Assembly (NCBI GenBank): GCA_964020155.1 | Contig: OZ026569.1 | Coordinates: forward strand, 1,030,307-1,094,306 | Direction: 5' to 3' | Length of the DNA stretch: 64,000 bases | DNA from: Chondrilla cf. caribensis | Lineage: Eukaryota > Porifera > Demospongiae > Chondrillida > Chondrillidae | Shown here: piece by piece, positions 27,516-40,545 of the stretch | Layout of the letters: every line of letters starts with the position of its first letter | Numbering within the stretch: position 1 is the stretch's first letter | The notes under the pieces: model-generated | What the model was told of the DNA's origin: nothing | Seen by the model: the letters and a program-made list of their open reading frames with translations, nothing else | The model's database searches: none | Position numbers and translations under genes: made by a program

Positions 27516-30029
27516 GTATGTGCCCTCATACCTAGCAAGGTGAGTGGGTTATTATCTAAATTCTCGTGTGCATCATGGTGTGTGAATATCTACATATACG
27601 TAAGTACTAGGCCTATTTCGGCAAATAAAATGCAAACAAAATACACTGGATAGTTGTTGTATTGCTGTTTATTCCAAGTCGAATGTGCATTCGTATGTAT
27701 ATAGTACATGCATATCACTACTTAACGGGCAAATGTATTATTCATTCACTTCTTGATTGAGAGTGGTGAGAGTTTTGTATAGCAGACACTCCATACTGTC
27801 TCCAAAAGCAGAAATCCACCTACATGCATGGGAGTTTCTTCATAAGCTATATGATTCTCTGCCTTCTGTCCTTGTGTGTGTGTATGTGTATATGTGTGTG
27901 ACAAACACAGCGCTTAGATATACACACATACATAATTATGATTACTGCCAATCCTACAAAAACTAACCAGGCTGACTCAGGAGACCGGCATGTGCATCTC
28001 AATTGTAAGGTACTTTTCCTGGGGAAACCCCAATGAAAGTACCCAATAGAGCTGATATAGTACTGCTGATGTTTGCTGAGTTGGTATTGTTTATCTGAAG
28101 TAGAAGGTTTCCTCTGTTGTTGTGAGAATGTACAGGGTTCCTCTGTTGTTTGCTGAGTTGGTATTGTTTATCTGGAGTTGAAAGGTTTCCTCTGTTGTTG
28201 TGAGAGTGTTGATTGGTCTAAAAGGTACTCATCATCCTAAATTACAAGCTATTTGGTGTGCCTTCATCAGGTCAATTGTTTCTCTTTGTCAAGTGTGTTT
28301 TCCTAGTCTAGTTAAGCCCCTTTGTTGGTTGAAAAGTAACCTGCTGATCTCAGATAACTTACCAGTTCTATTATATTACCTAGCATGACCTCTGAAGACA
28401 TAGCATTACTTGTACCCAAAATACTGTTCTTATACCGATACACCAGTTGTGTTAGTGATCAGTTGGTCAATGTATAATTCATATGTGGTACTATGTTTTC
28501 ATGTGCATATGTATATGTTATGTCACCTTTAGGAAGGATACACAGGGAATGGATCCTTCCTGAAGGTGCCCTACATAGCATGTATCGCGATTTGCCACTT
28601 ACTAACCTTTTGATAGCTAGATTAATCAAAATTATCATATCTGGGGATCTGAGGGGTACATATGTACTGTATAGTGGGAAAATTTTGTGAGGGTGAAATT
28701 TTGACTTTTTGTGATTTGACTCAATTTGCAAAAATTTATTTGCAAAATCCTTACAAGTGAAAAGATCAAAATACAAACAAAAATATTAGTGTGTACATTG
28801 TGAAATTATTACCGAAAAGTTTGTTTGAACACAAAATTGCATTTTTTGGTCCGCAAAATTTTTCCGCTATACAGTGGTATCTGTATTTCTGTCAGTCTCT
28901 TTGATGTTGCCACCAATCAGGATATATGTGATGTCATATCACGCTTTGTGACCAGGCATTGGTTAGCTTGTGCATTATGATGACTATAGTAGCCCGCAAG
29001 TAGTGTTCCATAGGAACCCTATTTGTTGTATAGTGTCATCTTAACAAAATACATCTATTATTATTACCATCCATCCTGTTGGTGTTAAGATATAATGTTG
29101 CTGGTTACAAACTTTAATCTGCACTCTTATGAGGAGTAGGCCCAACTGTGTGTGTTATAGTTCCAATGACACACTCCTGCAAACACTGTCCCCACATGTT
29201 CAACAATGGTACTATTGTAACACTAGAAGTATGTAGCTGTACAGTGTGGACCATGCAGGTCTGGGCCTGCCCGGTGAGAAATATGCTACTACGTATACTA
29301 TATTCATTGAAGGTGGGTACTGTATGTGTACATATATGATTTTATTCATTGAGGGTGGGCACTGTATGTGTACATATATTATTATATTATGTGACATGTG
29401 ACTGCTGAATCAGTAAGCACATTCGTATAGTCAGCAATAATAGTATTACATTGAATTATAACCTTACCACGGTTTGGATTGGACGAAGAAAGCCTGATCA
29501 TGTCAACTTTGCCAGCAGTACTAATACGTATGTACTGTCACATCTGCAAAATATGTACTTACTCGTGGTCCATTTGTGCATAATTATTGCATGCATGTGT
29601 GCATATGTACATACATATGTCTGTTCAATATATACTGGATAGCAATTTGGTTGAGTATTCGTTGAAGAATATGTACATACGTACGTACATAGGTACCTGA
29701 TCTCTGATACTGGGTTTCAAACCTGGGTAAAACCTTTGCTAGCCCTCTTGTCAGTCCTTCCAGTCTCCAGCAAATCCCCACACCCCGAGCTGAACATGAA
29801 CTTTAGTAAAGTGGTAGATGGAGGCATTAACATGTGTGTACACACTAGGATGGTAGAGTGTGGATGTACATGAGTATTATGTAGAATGATGTATAATGAT
29901 ATTCATTGCATCTCCACTTGTTTCAGTTGCCACTTATGACTGAAAGAAAATGGCTGACAACCTTCTAAAGTGAACACGTGTACATGCATTTACTAGCAAT
30001 CCCACTGTATATTTACTGCCATGGAAGTG
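27516..30029. other. Non-coding stretch with repeats
   Basis: It contains a two-copy tandem repeat (28069-28130 and 28146-28208, each with GCTGAGTTGGTATTGTTTAT) and the MITE at 28667-28874. The short open frames here are not supported by splice sites or similarity. Confidence 0.5.
28667..28874. mobile_element. MITE with pogo-like termini, copy 2
   Basis: A 208-bp element with ends CTGTATAGTGGGAAAATTTT and the complement of CTGTATAGCGGAAAAATTTT. TA precedes it. Same terminal family as the MITE at 288-501. Confidence 0.65.
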
Positions 30030-30375
30030 AACTGTATCTCGATCACGCCTGAGCATGTCCATTATTGATGACGTAGCATATTCCTCAGCAACATCTTTGT
30101 GTCTAGTGTATGCGTGTATGTACTGTATACTACGTATATATAGTATGTACCTACAGCCTATGGAGTTAAGTACACATTCCATTTGCGTCTAGTTTATGTG
30201 CTGTCATAATACTGCGTCATGGTCCATGTTCATGCCTGAGCTCGTCCGTGATTGATGACGTAGCACATACTTCAGCAATATCCTTGTGTCTAGTGTACAT
30301 GATCATGCTTGAGCAGGCCTGTGTTTGATGTCATAAAGTGTACACTTTGGTGATATTGATGTGTCTGGTATATAC
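30030..30375. repeat. Degenerate tandem repeat, three units
   Basis: Three diverged units near 30040, 30225 and 30300 share TGAGC...TTGATGACGTAGCA and GTGTCTAGTGTA. No coding frame is conserved across units. Confidence 0.55.
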
Positions 30376-30960
30376 ATACCTACATACGTACATATGTACC
30401 TATAGTAGCCACAAATGTGGGAGTGATTTGTTAGTTTAGCCCATACCTATTGTTCGGATGTTGCTCTGTATAACCTGATGTGCGTATACATAAATCAAGG
30501 ATTTTGCATCTTTCTCTGTTTATTGCTGAGTCAGCACACAGTACATAATGTGTGTAGATACTGTACATTTGTATGTATGTACAGTACTTATATACTTCTT
30601 GCTGGCAGTATTGGTTTAGGACCAGCTACCCATGTGCGTATGAATACTCATGTACACACGTTTGTACAGGCTGTATAGCCCAGGCTGCGAATGATTTCAT
30701 AGGAAACCCAAATTTCACATTATATACATACATATTCATGCACATATTGAGGTTGTCCTTGGGAGCTAAAAGTAGGTCTTTGTTTACGTCTGTACACATG
30801 AATAAGTTGGTGTGTGTACAGAATGTTTGTGTGAGTTTGTGTTAAGTGTGTCTTACTGTATGTGCCACCTTCGCACTCTTAAAGCCTAGGGTTGGGATTC
30901 TCACATGTACTTACTATGCAGTTGCCAACAGCTGCTTTGACTAGTCACAAATCATTAATT

Positions 30961-31461
30961 TCACAATTTTGCGCTCAAACAAGCATTTCGCGGTATTAAT
31001 TTCGCGATTTGTTGTGTTGCTATTTCGCATTTGTGTTTTCTAACTCTTCTCCAAGAAGCAGTGGGCGATCTTGCTTGCAATTTGGTAGCGCTTTCATTTG
31101 GCTCCATTACAATCGGCTTTCTCTCATGAAGTTTTTCCTCGTACTTCGCCTTCCATGTCCTAACAGTACTTTCCTTAAGATCGACGCCCCACTGCTTTCA
31201 GTACCTCACTACTGCCCACTCATTCCCAGGTTCTATTGCGCACCTAGCAACCTGGGCCTTCTGTTCAGGCGAGAACTTCATGTACGGGCTGTGTGAAGGT
31301 CGATCCAGAGCCATAAATTTTGAGCTGCATTCAATTGTGAGGAGGACAGATACCTTTCGGTTGGCACTTTCTATTGCCTGTGGTTTCACAGTGCTTGACA
31401 AGTGTCCGTTAGGGTCAGGGAGAGACTTGGACTTGACCAAAAAGTACTTTAGCAATGCCAT
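30961..31461 (-). pseudogene. Pogo-like transposase N-terminal relic
   Basis: The minus-strand frame starts MALLKYFLVKSKSLPDPNG and runs through SPEQKAQVARCA and EWAVVRY. It meets one in-frame TGA at 31198-31200, then continues KQWGVDLKESTVRTWKAKY to a stop at 30961-30963. The second part reads as a helix-turn-helix DNA-binding domain. From memory the layout matches a pogo/Tigger-type transposase found in sponges and cnidarians. The DDE nuclease domain is absent. Upstream of its start (to the right) an element end CCCGCTATACGG closes at 31604 before TA, shared with the MITEs at 288 and 28667. Confidence 0.6.
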
Positions 31462-31855
31462 GATCGAACCCCAACACTTAAACAGTGGAACAATAATGTA
31501 TAGTATATTTTTGTGAGTAAGGATTTTGCAAATAAACTTTCATGAATTTGGCCAAATCGCAAAAAAGCGAAATTTTAACCTCGTGAAATTTTCCCGCTAT
31601 ACGGTACATACTTCAGCTGTAGGTGATCTTAGTGCCAGGTGTTTTACTGTGCATTGTTTGTTTGTTCTTATCTTGCTGCAGTAGTTCTTATCCTCTCGTG
31701 ATGACCTCTGCATCAAGTGATCCATCTCCAAGTTTTTTTTCCACTGATGTACGTACGTACATACGTATGCACCTACAAATGTATATACGTATGTACATAT
31801 GTGCATATGCACATAAGCCACTATGCTCATGGGTAATTTATTTGCTGAACTCTAG

Positions 31856-34800
31856 GATAAATACTTTGGTAGGCTAGAAAAGGTCAAGTTGTATGATATT
31901 GACAGACAGATAGAGAAGTGTGGTGATGACCGCAAAGCAACCAGGCTGAAACCACCATCTCATCTAGATCCAACCTTGGTTAAATTTTATGATGCAGAGA
32001 TGGTAGTGAGAGGCAAGAACACTATTCTCCCCTACGACTTCACTGTGAGCTACTATTTTTGTACATGCATGTGTGTATGTGAGTGAATGATAAGTGGTTT
32101 TAATGAGTGTATGCAGTTACAGTTCACTTGTGTATATATAATACGTACACCTATAAATAATGTTGTAACATATTTATATAAGGTGGACTTTGTACATATA
32201 ATATTATGTATATGTCTGTAAGCTATTGATGTGGTGTTGGTTCCCTGTTTGCAGGTGCCTCTGATGCAACATTGTGCTGAAACAAATGTAAAATTTGATC
32301 TGTTCATGCATGGTGGAGTGATACATCGAAAAAGGAATGGAAAAGAGTACAAGCTGCGTCCTATTGTAAGTTGATTACCTTTTCTGTACTTTGTACATCT
32401 GTTATACATACACCAGCACTGATACTACCAAGCTTGACAGTATTCTTAGCATACCACTAGCCTCTTTCACATACTGTACCTTTGTCTTATTAACACCCCA
32501 GATATGTATGTACAGAGTTCTCTTGTGTACTATCTAAACTATGCAGGATTTTGACTATGTTGGAAGTGCTGAACCAATGATTCAAGAAGTAGAGTGCTTT
32601 CGTCTCATGAGGGACATTTTCACCGGATTGAGATTGGAAAAGGTGACATTCAAATTCAATCACTGCAGGCTCCTTCTCTTGGTGCTGACAATTCATGGAG
32701 TGACGGATGAGGATTATCAAAAAAGAGTGTTGAAGATTTTGGCTGAGATGTATTCTGAGGTACGTATTGCGTGTGTGTACACTTACATATGTATGTATAC
32801 TATAGGTCAAAATGTTTAAGTGAACCATTATGTATTTACAGTGGAGTCTGTTATACAGCAGGAACTTGTTAAGACTATGTACCTTTAAGGAACCCACGAA
32901 ATCAGTTCTTGTTATCACATGTTCTTTTTATCAGGACTTACTTATCACATGTACACCACTACAGCCAACAAAATTAATAATACTTAAGAATTGGTTCACA
33001 GTGAGCAGTGGATTGTCTTAAACATAGAGCATGCATATAAAAGGGGGGGTGGTCACACGTTTACGGAGTTTACAGAACAAAATGGTCGTCTAATGCTACT
33101 CCCTCAAGGAGAAACAATATACGTTAACTCGTGCTCTACACAATACAAATTCTCCAAAGCATAATAGAAGTTGTATGAACATACAATGGTAATAATTACA
33201 CGGTATTTCTGTAACAAAAAATCGGTATCAAAATGTGGCATCACGTGTTACCCTTACGAGGAAGTATACACGGGAAGAAAATTGCTATAAAGGAGGTACA
33301 AAGATACTTTGGCGGTACTATTCGTGAAAAAGGAAGGTTTAAAATCGCCGGGCATCAGCTTCGATCAGATTTATTCAAGAAAAATTCGCTTTCGAACGAT
33401 TTAGTAGACACCATGATTTTACTTTTCAATGAAATTGACGTATGCAATACGTCAATTTCATTGAAAAGTAAATTTCTACTTAAAAAGGCAAACAACAAAG
33501 ATCCAGATCAATTGTTTAGTGTATAAACATGTGTTGTTTCTTTTTCATTGTTAATGCTTGTTAAAGGGCCTATGACACGGAAATTTTTTTTCGTTTAAAT
33601 GTTAGTTCATAAAGAAAAAATAACCCACGTTATATTCTATCGATCAGATATCGACTCTAAGGTGGAGTATTCCGAGGATTTCTGACGCAAAATCAGCCAT
33701 TTTTTGATTATTTGCGTGGGTGTTTCCGTTTTTCTCGAGAATCTCTTGTGACGTCACAAGGGGAACGGAAATCACTGTTTGTATACGATTTGTACAGAAG
33801 ATCGAGCTTCTCTCGAAGCAATTTCTTAAGTGCAGAGCAATTTTTGAATGATCGAGAGCACAGCGAAGCTATATTAACGGATAATGACTACGAGGAAGGT
33901 ACCTAAGGGGCTTTAAAAGCTACGGAAAAGTCGCCGTATTACGTCGAACCGTTTACAGTATTTGACGAATCGGCTACTGATAGAAGCTCGAATAAAGACA
34001 ACAAAGACCAGTTTGAATACTCAATAGATGATTTTAATGTTTTGAATAAAATTGTATCATATTCGTGGATATTAGACATTCGTGTGTGCGTTTATATTTT
34101 CACCATACTTTCAGATACGCCGCAAACACCTCAGTAGTAGTAATACACTTGTGAAAATTATTCAGCTGTGTCTACAACCAGGGACACATTGTGCTGTAAG
34201 GATGTACCCTTAGATTGTCTGCACAGGTTATGTGGCAGACATTCAACTTGTCACTGTAAGAGTTGTATCAGTTAGTCTTGAGTACATACCATATGCATCA
34301 GCAGTATTCCAGTGGTGTTAACAAACTTAAGTCACATCTTAAATGAAGTACTGTCTATTTATCAATCTCTAAGGGGTAATAAACAATTACTATCATTTAC
34401 TCAGTGACATTTGATCGAATTATCTTATACGTAGCTACAATCATTACGCCATAGTACCTAGTATGTAGCTATACTTTTCTGCCTGGCGACATATTGGTTT
34501 CTTTTCTTGCTAAAGCAAGAAAGACCTATAACTTTTAATTTTTGAATAGTGGATGATAGCTGCATGTGACTAATCCATAGAACTTGTCTCACAGTCGATA
34601 GTATTGCATGGTTGAGGAAGAGTAACTACAAAATGTCTTTCATGGCAATCCAATACAATGTGATGCACTAAGGGGACCCAGACAATGGTCTTTAAAAGTG
34701 GAAGCTGCATAAAGTTAGTGAACAGTACATTATGTCAAGTTTGCTGAATTTTCAGCTAGCTAGCTACTTGACTTGATTACAGCCTCTCCTTGAAGAACCC

Positions 34801-37466
34801 CTCAGAGATTGAAACCTCACTCAGTTCCTCTGGCACACATCTATGACAATGTAGAATATAGGTGCAGCGCCTATAGCAGGCTAAGTGACATTAGATCGAC
34901 CAACGTTCGCAAAGGGGGCTGAAAATACTATTGAATTTGTATTGTTCACCGTACTAACCGTTCCCCTTGTGACGTCATACCGCATCACCAATAAAAATGT
35001 CCGTTTTCACAAAGGACGAAACTGGAAGTGAGCAAAATCGACCGTTTGCGAACGATTCGAAGCACTTAAACTGTCGCCGCTGTTATTTATATGATATTCT
35101 TCATCAGATAATGGAATAAAAATTTTCCGTGTCATAGGCCCTTTAACAGCTATTTTTAGGACGAAAAGAAGCTTTTTTGGAAGAAAGCTTCTTTGTATCC
35201 ATTTGAAACTCACGTTCAATTATGTTTTCACGGTGTGTAACCACCCACCCCCCACCCCCCTTTAATAGTCGAATCCCTGACACCTCGAAACATATGCAAG
35301 AGCAAGGTTCCATACACGTTAGCTATGGGTTTTTAAAAGCGCGCTCTATGTTTAAGGGTGTTTGTTTCAACGAGCTTTTACTGTTGTTGCAAGCGCGCTC
35401 TATGTTTAAGGGTGTTTGTTTCAACGAGTTTTTACTGTTGTTGCATCCTGCTTATATGTGTGCTGCAGTAGATATTGTGCTAACTACACTTTTTCTGCTG
35501 CAGTACACCTATTTAGAATAATACTGACTTATGTCCTAGGTTATACTAAGTAGAAACGTACAGTCCAATACAAAATATCATACAAAATAGAAAGTATATA
35601 TTTACTAATTTCCTGCCTGGTTTTTAATCGATTAATCCTGACAATGAAATCTGTCTGTAGACATGTGCTGATGTACATTTTTGACATGTGCTGTACTGCA
35701 GATGTCAGTGAATGTTTTTGATCCACCTATCAATTTTCCATGCCCCCAGGATGCAGCATGCATATGTACGTACGTAGTTACGTATGCGTACATAGTACTA
35801 AGAATGCATTAGTAAATGCATATACATATTGTATGTAGCGTAACTGTAGCCCCATACATACATACGTACGTGTGTATATACATGTGGAAACAACAGTTAT
35901 GTATCTATGGCCCAAACATCATCTCTCATGCTACATACACTGAAACATGACTTGAAATGATTGTTCGCATGTGGGACATGTCCATTTGGCTCACTAACTG
36001 TTAATAGGATTCTATTAACGCCTTAGTGCAGCCCGAGATCTTTTGTCACATGACGTTCTCGTGATTTGATCGAATGATTACGCAAGAAAATCGATCGCAC
36101 CCAATCTAAGATCGAAAGTACGTAACAAGAATAAGATACGTTCGGCATTCCTAGCACTTTAATCCTTACCTACTTTGATTCAAATCCGTTTCTAAAGGTT
36201 TAAATCAAAGTATTGAAATTATACATGATTGCGTATTTCGATTCGAAAAGTTTTAGGGGATGGAGCGCAGCTATCGAAATGAATTTACGATTAGAAACAG
36301 AGCATTTTTGGTTACTTTATTCATCAAAAGTGCGCATTAGTGATAAAATGAAGATATAATACGATAATTCTGATATATATCGGTCCGTACCTCGATTGTC
36401 TTCGGTGCTTTGTTTTGGCTCCCGCTTATGTTCTCAGAACGATCAAAACTTCTTATCAAAGCCATTTTTAGAATAGATATTAGGCGCTCAAAAGAAACAT
36501 CCGATTGGGCTGAAAAAGTATCAAAACGATCGAAGATAATCTTACACAATAACACTTGATATCGGCGAGATAATGACGTAACCAAATTGTCACATGACAT
36601 TCATGTGACTTACAGCTCTCGCTCTAGATCTTCTGTATGATATTTGCCATGTTCGCCCGCCATTTCAGGAAAGCCTCCAGAAGGATCATCTATCGTTTAA
36701 AAGTAAGTTTAAATGATTCTCCAACTTTTCCATGTGGGGGAAATTGATCCAATGATCTGAAATGAAGTTATGCCAATAAATAGTCGACATTTTCTATTCA
36801 AAATTAGTTTTTTGAGTGATTCTCCAAAACGGTTTGAGATATCAAATTCCCCCACATACAATCGTTGACAAATCTTACTAGCTACTAGAAAATGCTCCTA
36901 GATGGTCTTGGAGGCTTTTTTAAAAATGGCGGGCGACGTTTTTCCGTATTTTGGTGCGTCTTCTAAACGTTTCAATATATCGAAAAGTACATCACCAAAT
37001 CTTTCGAAATAAACGTCATCTTACTAACGACATATCTAAAAATGCTTCAAGAACTTTAGATTTCCTCTCGAACGTAAATGAGATGAAATATAAGTCAAAG
37101 AAATTACCCAAAAATCGGCGATCACCGGAAGCCATACAAGTGCAATTGGACATGTCCCACATGCGTTTGTCAAACTTTGTATCCAAGCTCAAATGTCTGT
37201 CTTGTGAAGATGGCTACATACTGTGTGCTGAGTATTCTTATCGTATGCACATTCATGTACGTAGGATCTTAGCCTGTTAGAAGCAAAGTTGACTGCAGCT
37301 GGTGTGAAGCAAGGATTGTCTGGTAAACTGGTTGAGTACATTGGACAAAGAGATGGCCTTCAGTTGCTTGACAGCCTTGAGAGAGATCTCATCACATTAC
37401 AAGATGCAAGGAGGATAATTGACGAATTGAGATGGTTTCTAAAATCCTGTGGAGACTTACCTTACA

Positions 37467-37538
<72 letters not shown>

Positions 37539-39194
37539 GTGTGTGTGCGTGCATGCGTGTGTGCATGTGTGTGTGCATGTGTGTGTATGTGTGTACACAT
37601 GTGGCATCTACAATCTATGTTTCTGTCCATCAGGTATCCTTTGAAATAGATTTAATTCGTGATTTGGAATATTATACCGGCCTAGTCTTTGAGGCCATCT
37701 GTGGTTAGTTGTGTGCAGTTTTGTGTATAAGTGCATTGTAATGTGTTTAGTATAGTGTGTATGGTATGCATATGTGTATGTATGTACATCTGTAATGTAC
37801 ATTTACAAGTGATCATACCATATTTGCATACATACGTACCTCATTATGTTCCTATAATTATGCTATGTTTGTTGTTTGTACACTTATACTTGTGTATTTA
37901 CTACAAGTAAATATGTTATTCCCTTCATGTTTGTGTACTGCTCACATAGTGTTATTTTGATACTTGATCAGAGTGAAACAAAATATGTGCATACGTATGA
38001 ACACAGTTTGTCTTCTTCACTTCTTAGCTGACACAGGAGAGCCCAGGATCATTGCCTGCGGTGGGAGATATGACAACCTCAGTAGTCAGCTCCGGGAAGG
38101 GTACAAGGTATGCATGTATACATATGTACGTAGGTGTGACACACACTACCTCACGCATGCACATACTCACAGACATAAATGCACTCGTCCTGAGATTTGA
38201 GATTTGAGACTACCAGTAGACAGGTTATAATATCTGAAGGATAAAAGTTAATTCAGAATTTGGGCACATAATATAGAAATAATATAAAGATAAAAGATAA
38301 GATTTCAAATAATAATCCAATTATCCAAACTCAATTGTCTTGTATACTTTTATGTTTGGGTCTAGTGTAGAGTCCACTCGTTTTTCACATGATGAGTCTA
38401 AAAGTATTTCTTCTATTTTTCTTCTATTCTTTAATGCATTCAACATCATGTACGCACCATGCATTTTGTGATGTACTTGGAAGAATTCACTCTAAATAAT
38501 ATTGTGTATGCATATCTTTCTCCCCAAATTTGTATGCATGCAGCTTCCATCTGTAGGGTTCTCCCTTCGTACTGAAACCCTTTATGAAGTATATGCACCC
38601 TTATCTCTGGAGGAACTCAGCTGTGGTAATCAGGGAGAGATGGTGCAACCACCATTGCCTGTGCCCAAGTCTCTATATTTCCAACTGGCGGGGTTAAGAC
38701 CACTCTGTTGTCTTGAATTTTGTGATGCATCAGAATTTCATATAATGGTACGTAATACAATGCATACACAATGAGATATTATGTTAAATGTTATGGATAT
38801 CTCGTACACATACAAAGGTTTGTAGCATATCTGAAGCCATCTGTCAGCCTCGCCTAACAGATTCTACTGTGCCTGAAGAAACTGCTACAGATGAAGTGAA
38901 GACTACTTATGATTCCGTATGTCAAAACTGTGGGAGTTGACTCTAGTGGTTGTTTAGTAAATTGTTTTTGAACATGTGCATTGCTCCGAGTTAGTCTCGA
39001 ACAGTGATCTTTTATCTAAATTTATCCAACTTCAACTTTTTCAACTATCTTTATTTGAAGTAAATCAAGATGTATGTATTGTACTCCTCTTGTATTAGGA
39101 TATCATTGAAGATAAACTGGGAGATCTATATGTTAAGGAGGAGGCAATCAAATACCCTTGGTCACCTCCAATCCAAGAGAAGGGTCCCACTTAG
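31856..39194 (+). CDS. HisRS-like protein, copy 2 (pseudoenzyme candidate)
   Basis: Nine exons join in frame: 31856-32044, 32255-32365, 32547-32759, 37289-37468, 37634-37703, 38028-38107, 38544-38747, 38818-38916 and 39099-39194 (TAG), giving 413 codons; 5' exons are not found. Exon sizes 111, 70 and 80 bp match copy 1 exactly. HisRS-type motifs: [53 protein letters not shown] (HisA motif 2, Arg kept) and ACGGRYDNL. Motif 3 reads [10 protein letters not shown], so the usual Glu-Arg is Glu-Thr. The motif-2 region ([13 protein letters not shown]) is also altered. No anticodon-binding domain follows; the tail is about 90 residues, polar and acidic. This suggests a protein that binds but does not charge histidine, or has a regulatory role. 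The acceptor at 37289 lacks a good pyrimidine tract. Confidence 0.68.
33233..33526 (+). other. Unrecognised ORF in the HisRS-like intron, with a palindrome
   Basis: 97 codons starting [14 protein letters not shown] with a basic middle ([14 protein letters not shown]). A 49-bp inverted repeat (33421-33469, arms ACTTTTCAATGAAATTGACG) lies inside the frame. It is probably part of the transposon debris filling this intron. Not recognised. Confidence 0.3.
33561..35146. mobile_element. 1.6-kb element with TTAA-flanked inverted ends
   Basis: The left end TTAAAGGGCCTATGACACGG and right end CCGTGTCATAGGCCCTTTAA are exact complements over about 24 bp. TTAA at both edges fits a piggyBac-type target. 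Subterminal CTTGTGACGTCA blocks are also inverted. No transposase is recognised, so it is a non-autonomous copy. Confidence 0.7.
35338..35445. repeat. 54-bp tandem duplication
   Basis: Two near-identical adjacent 54-bp units starting GCGCGCTCTATGTTTAAGGG. The open frame across them ([12 protein letters not shown] repeated) has no other support. Confidence 0.85.
36654..36935. mobile_element. 282-bp element with inverted ends
   Basis: Ends CGCCCGCCATTTCAGGAAAG and the complement of CGCCCGCCATTTTTAAAAAA, both followed by AGCCTCCA. MITE-like, within the large intron of HisRS-like copy 2. Confidence 0.65.
37468..37560. repeat. (GT)n microsatellite at a splice donor
   Basis: GT repeats begin immediately after the exon ending CCTTACAAA, so the donor is the first repeat unit. 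The tract continues with GC interruptions to about 37600. Confidence 0.92.
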
Positions 39195-39377
39195 CCCTTT
39201 AGCTGATTGTTAGTACAAGTACGTATGTACCTACTGATACTGTACATTTGCTCAACACATTCAAATAAGTATTTTCGTGCTGAGTTATGTATGTTTGCCT
39301 GTTGGTGTGTATTTATACATGCTTGGTTGTTTTTGTCCGTTTGTCTGTTTTGTCATGTTTGATTTATGTACACGTAG

Positions 39378-39518
39378 TAGTTATACCCCGCTTTCGGTGT
39401 GTACTGTGCGGATGTACTAAGTGTTAGGAATAGATTGGCCGAGGGCGCAGCCCGAGGCTAATCTATTCCTAACACTTAGTGCATCCGCACAGTACACACC
39501 GAAAGTGGGGTATAACTA
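39378..39518. mobile_element. Foldback element F3
   Basis: A 141-bp inverted repeat with ends TAGTTATACCCCGCTTTCGG and core CCGAGGGCGCAGCCCGAGG. It lies about 180 bp after the stop of HisRS-like copy 2. Same family as F1 and F2. Confidence 0.82.
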
Positions 39519-39644
39519 GTATGTACCCCGTAGGCACATTCATTTACGCGGGCTGGTAGGCCTATCGATCGAGGTTTTCAACGAAGAGCAGCAAGAAGGC
39601 CTAATAACACTGCAGCAATCGTCGTTCGTTTGGTAAATTCTATC

Positions 39645-40023
39645 CTCAGGCTCGTTTCAGCAAGTTTCCTCTTTCGTTCGGTAAAGTTAATACTCCTAGG
39701 CTCGTTGTTTTGGCAAGTTCCCTATTTTGTTCGTTCGTTCCTTCTGTAGATATTCTAATAAGGCTCGTTGTTTTGGCAAGTTTCCTATTTCGTTCGTTCG
39801 TTCCTTCTGTAGATATTCTAAGGCTCGTTGTTTTGGCAAGTTTCCTATTTCGTTCGTTCGTTCGTTCTGTAGATATTCTAAGGCTCTTGGTTTTGGCAAG
39901 TTTCCTCATTCGTTCGGTAAATATATTCCAAGGTTCATGGGTTTGGCAAGTTTCCCTTGTTCGTTCGGAAAATATTCTGAGGCTTTTGGGTTCGGCGAGT
40001 TTCGTCGTTCGCTCAGTAACTAG
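39645..40023. repeat. Minisatellite, 49-62-bp unit, about seven copies
   Basis: Each unit starts AGGCTCGTTGTTTTGGCAAG or a variant and contains a (CGTT)n run of two to three copies that changes unit length. The frames across it (SIRSFVPSVDILRL-like, both strands) are by-products. Confidence 0.88.
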
Positions 40024-40545
40024 CCGAAGCTTGTTAGATTAAATAATGCCACTTACAAAAACTGGGGTACATCACAAATGTACCCCAGTACATCGCGAAT
40101 GTACTCCTGTCGGCACTTTTGAAGTTGATTGAAAACGCCCACGCATCGGGGTACATATACATATGTACATATTTATAGGTACATACATACATATGTACGC
40201 ATGTATCTACGTATGTACATACATACAATTGACATATTGTGTATATTTTATGTCGGTAGGCTTCCATAAGCATGAATCAATCACTATTAACTTTTCTTTT
40301 GCCTGCAGAATTTTTCAATTATTTATGGAGCGCTAGATACCTAGGATGAAATCTATAGTTGATTTTCATTTTCACCAATCTAATCCGATCCATCAGTTTT
40401 CATCAGTAATTCAAAGATTCTTGGTTGGAGTGACATCACACTTTACCCATACAATGTTCGACAAGGTTGAAATGAGCACAGCTATGTGTCTGTGGATGCT
40501 GATTGGCAAGAAAATAACCTGGTATGTGTATGTCATAATATATAT

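Noticed and set aside
39645..40023. Coding repeat protein on either strand
   Set aside because: Unit length varies between 49 and 62 bp, so no frame is kept. It is a minisatellite with variable CGTT runs.
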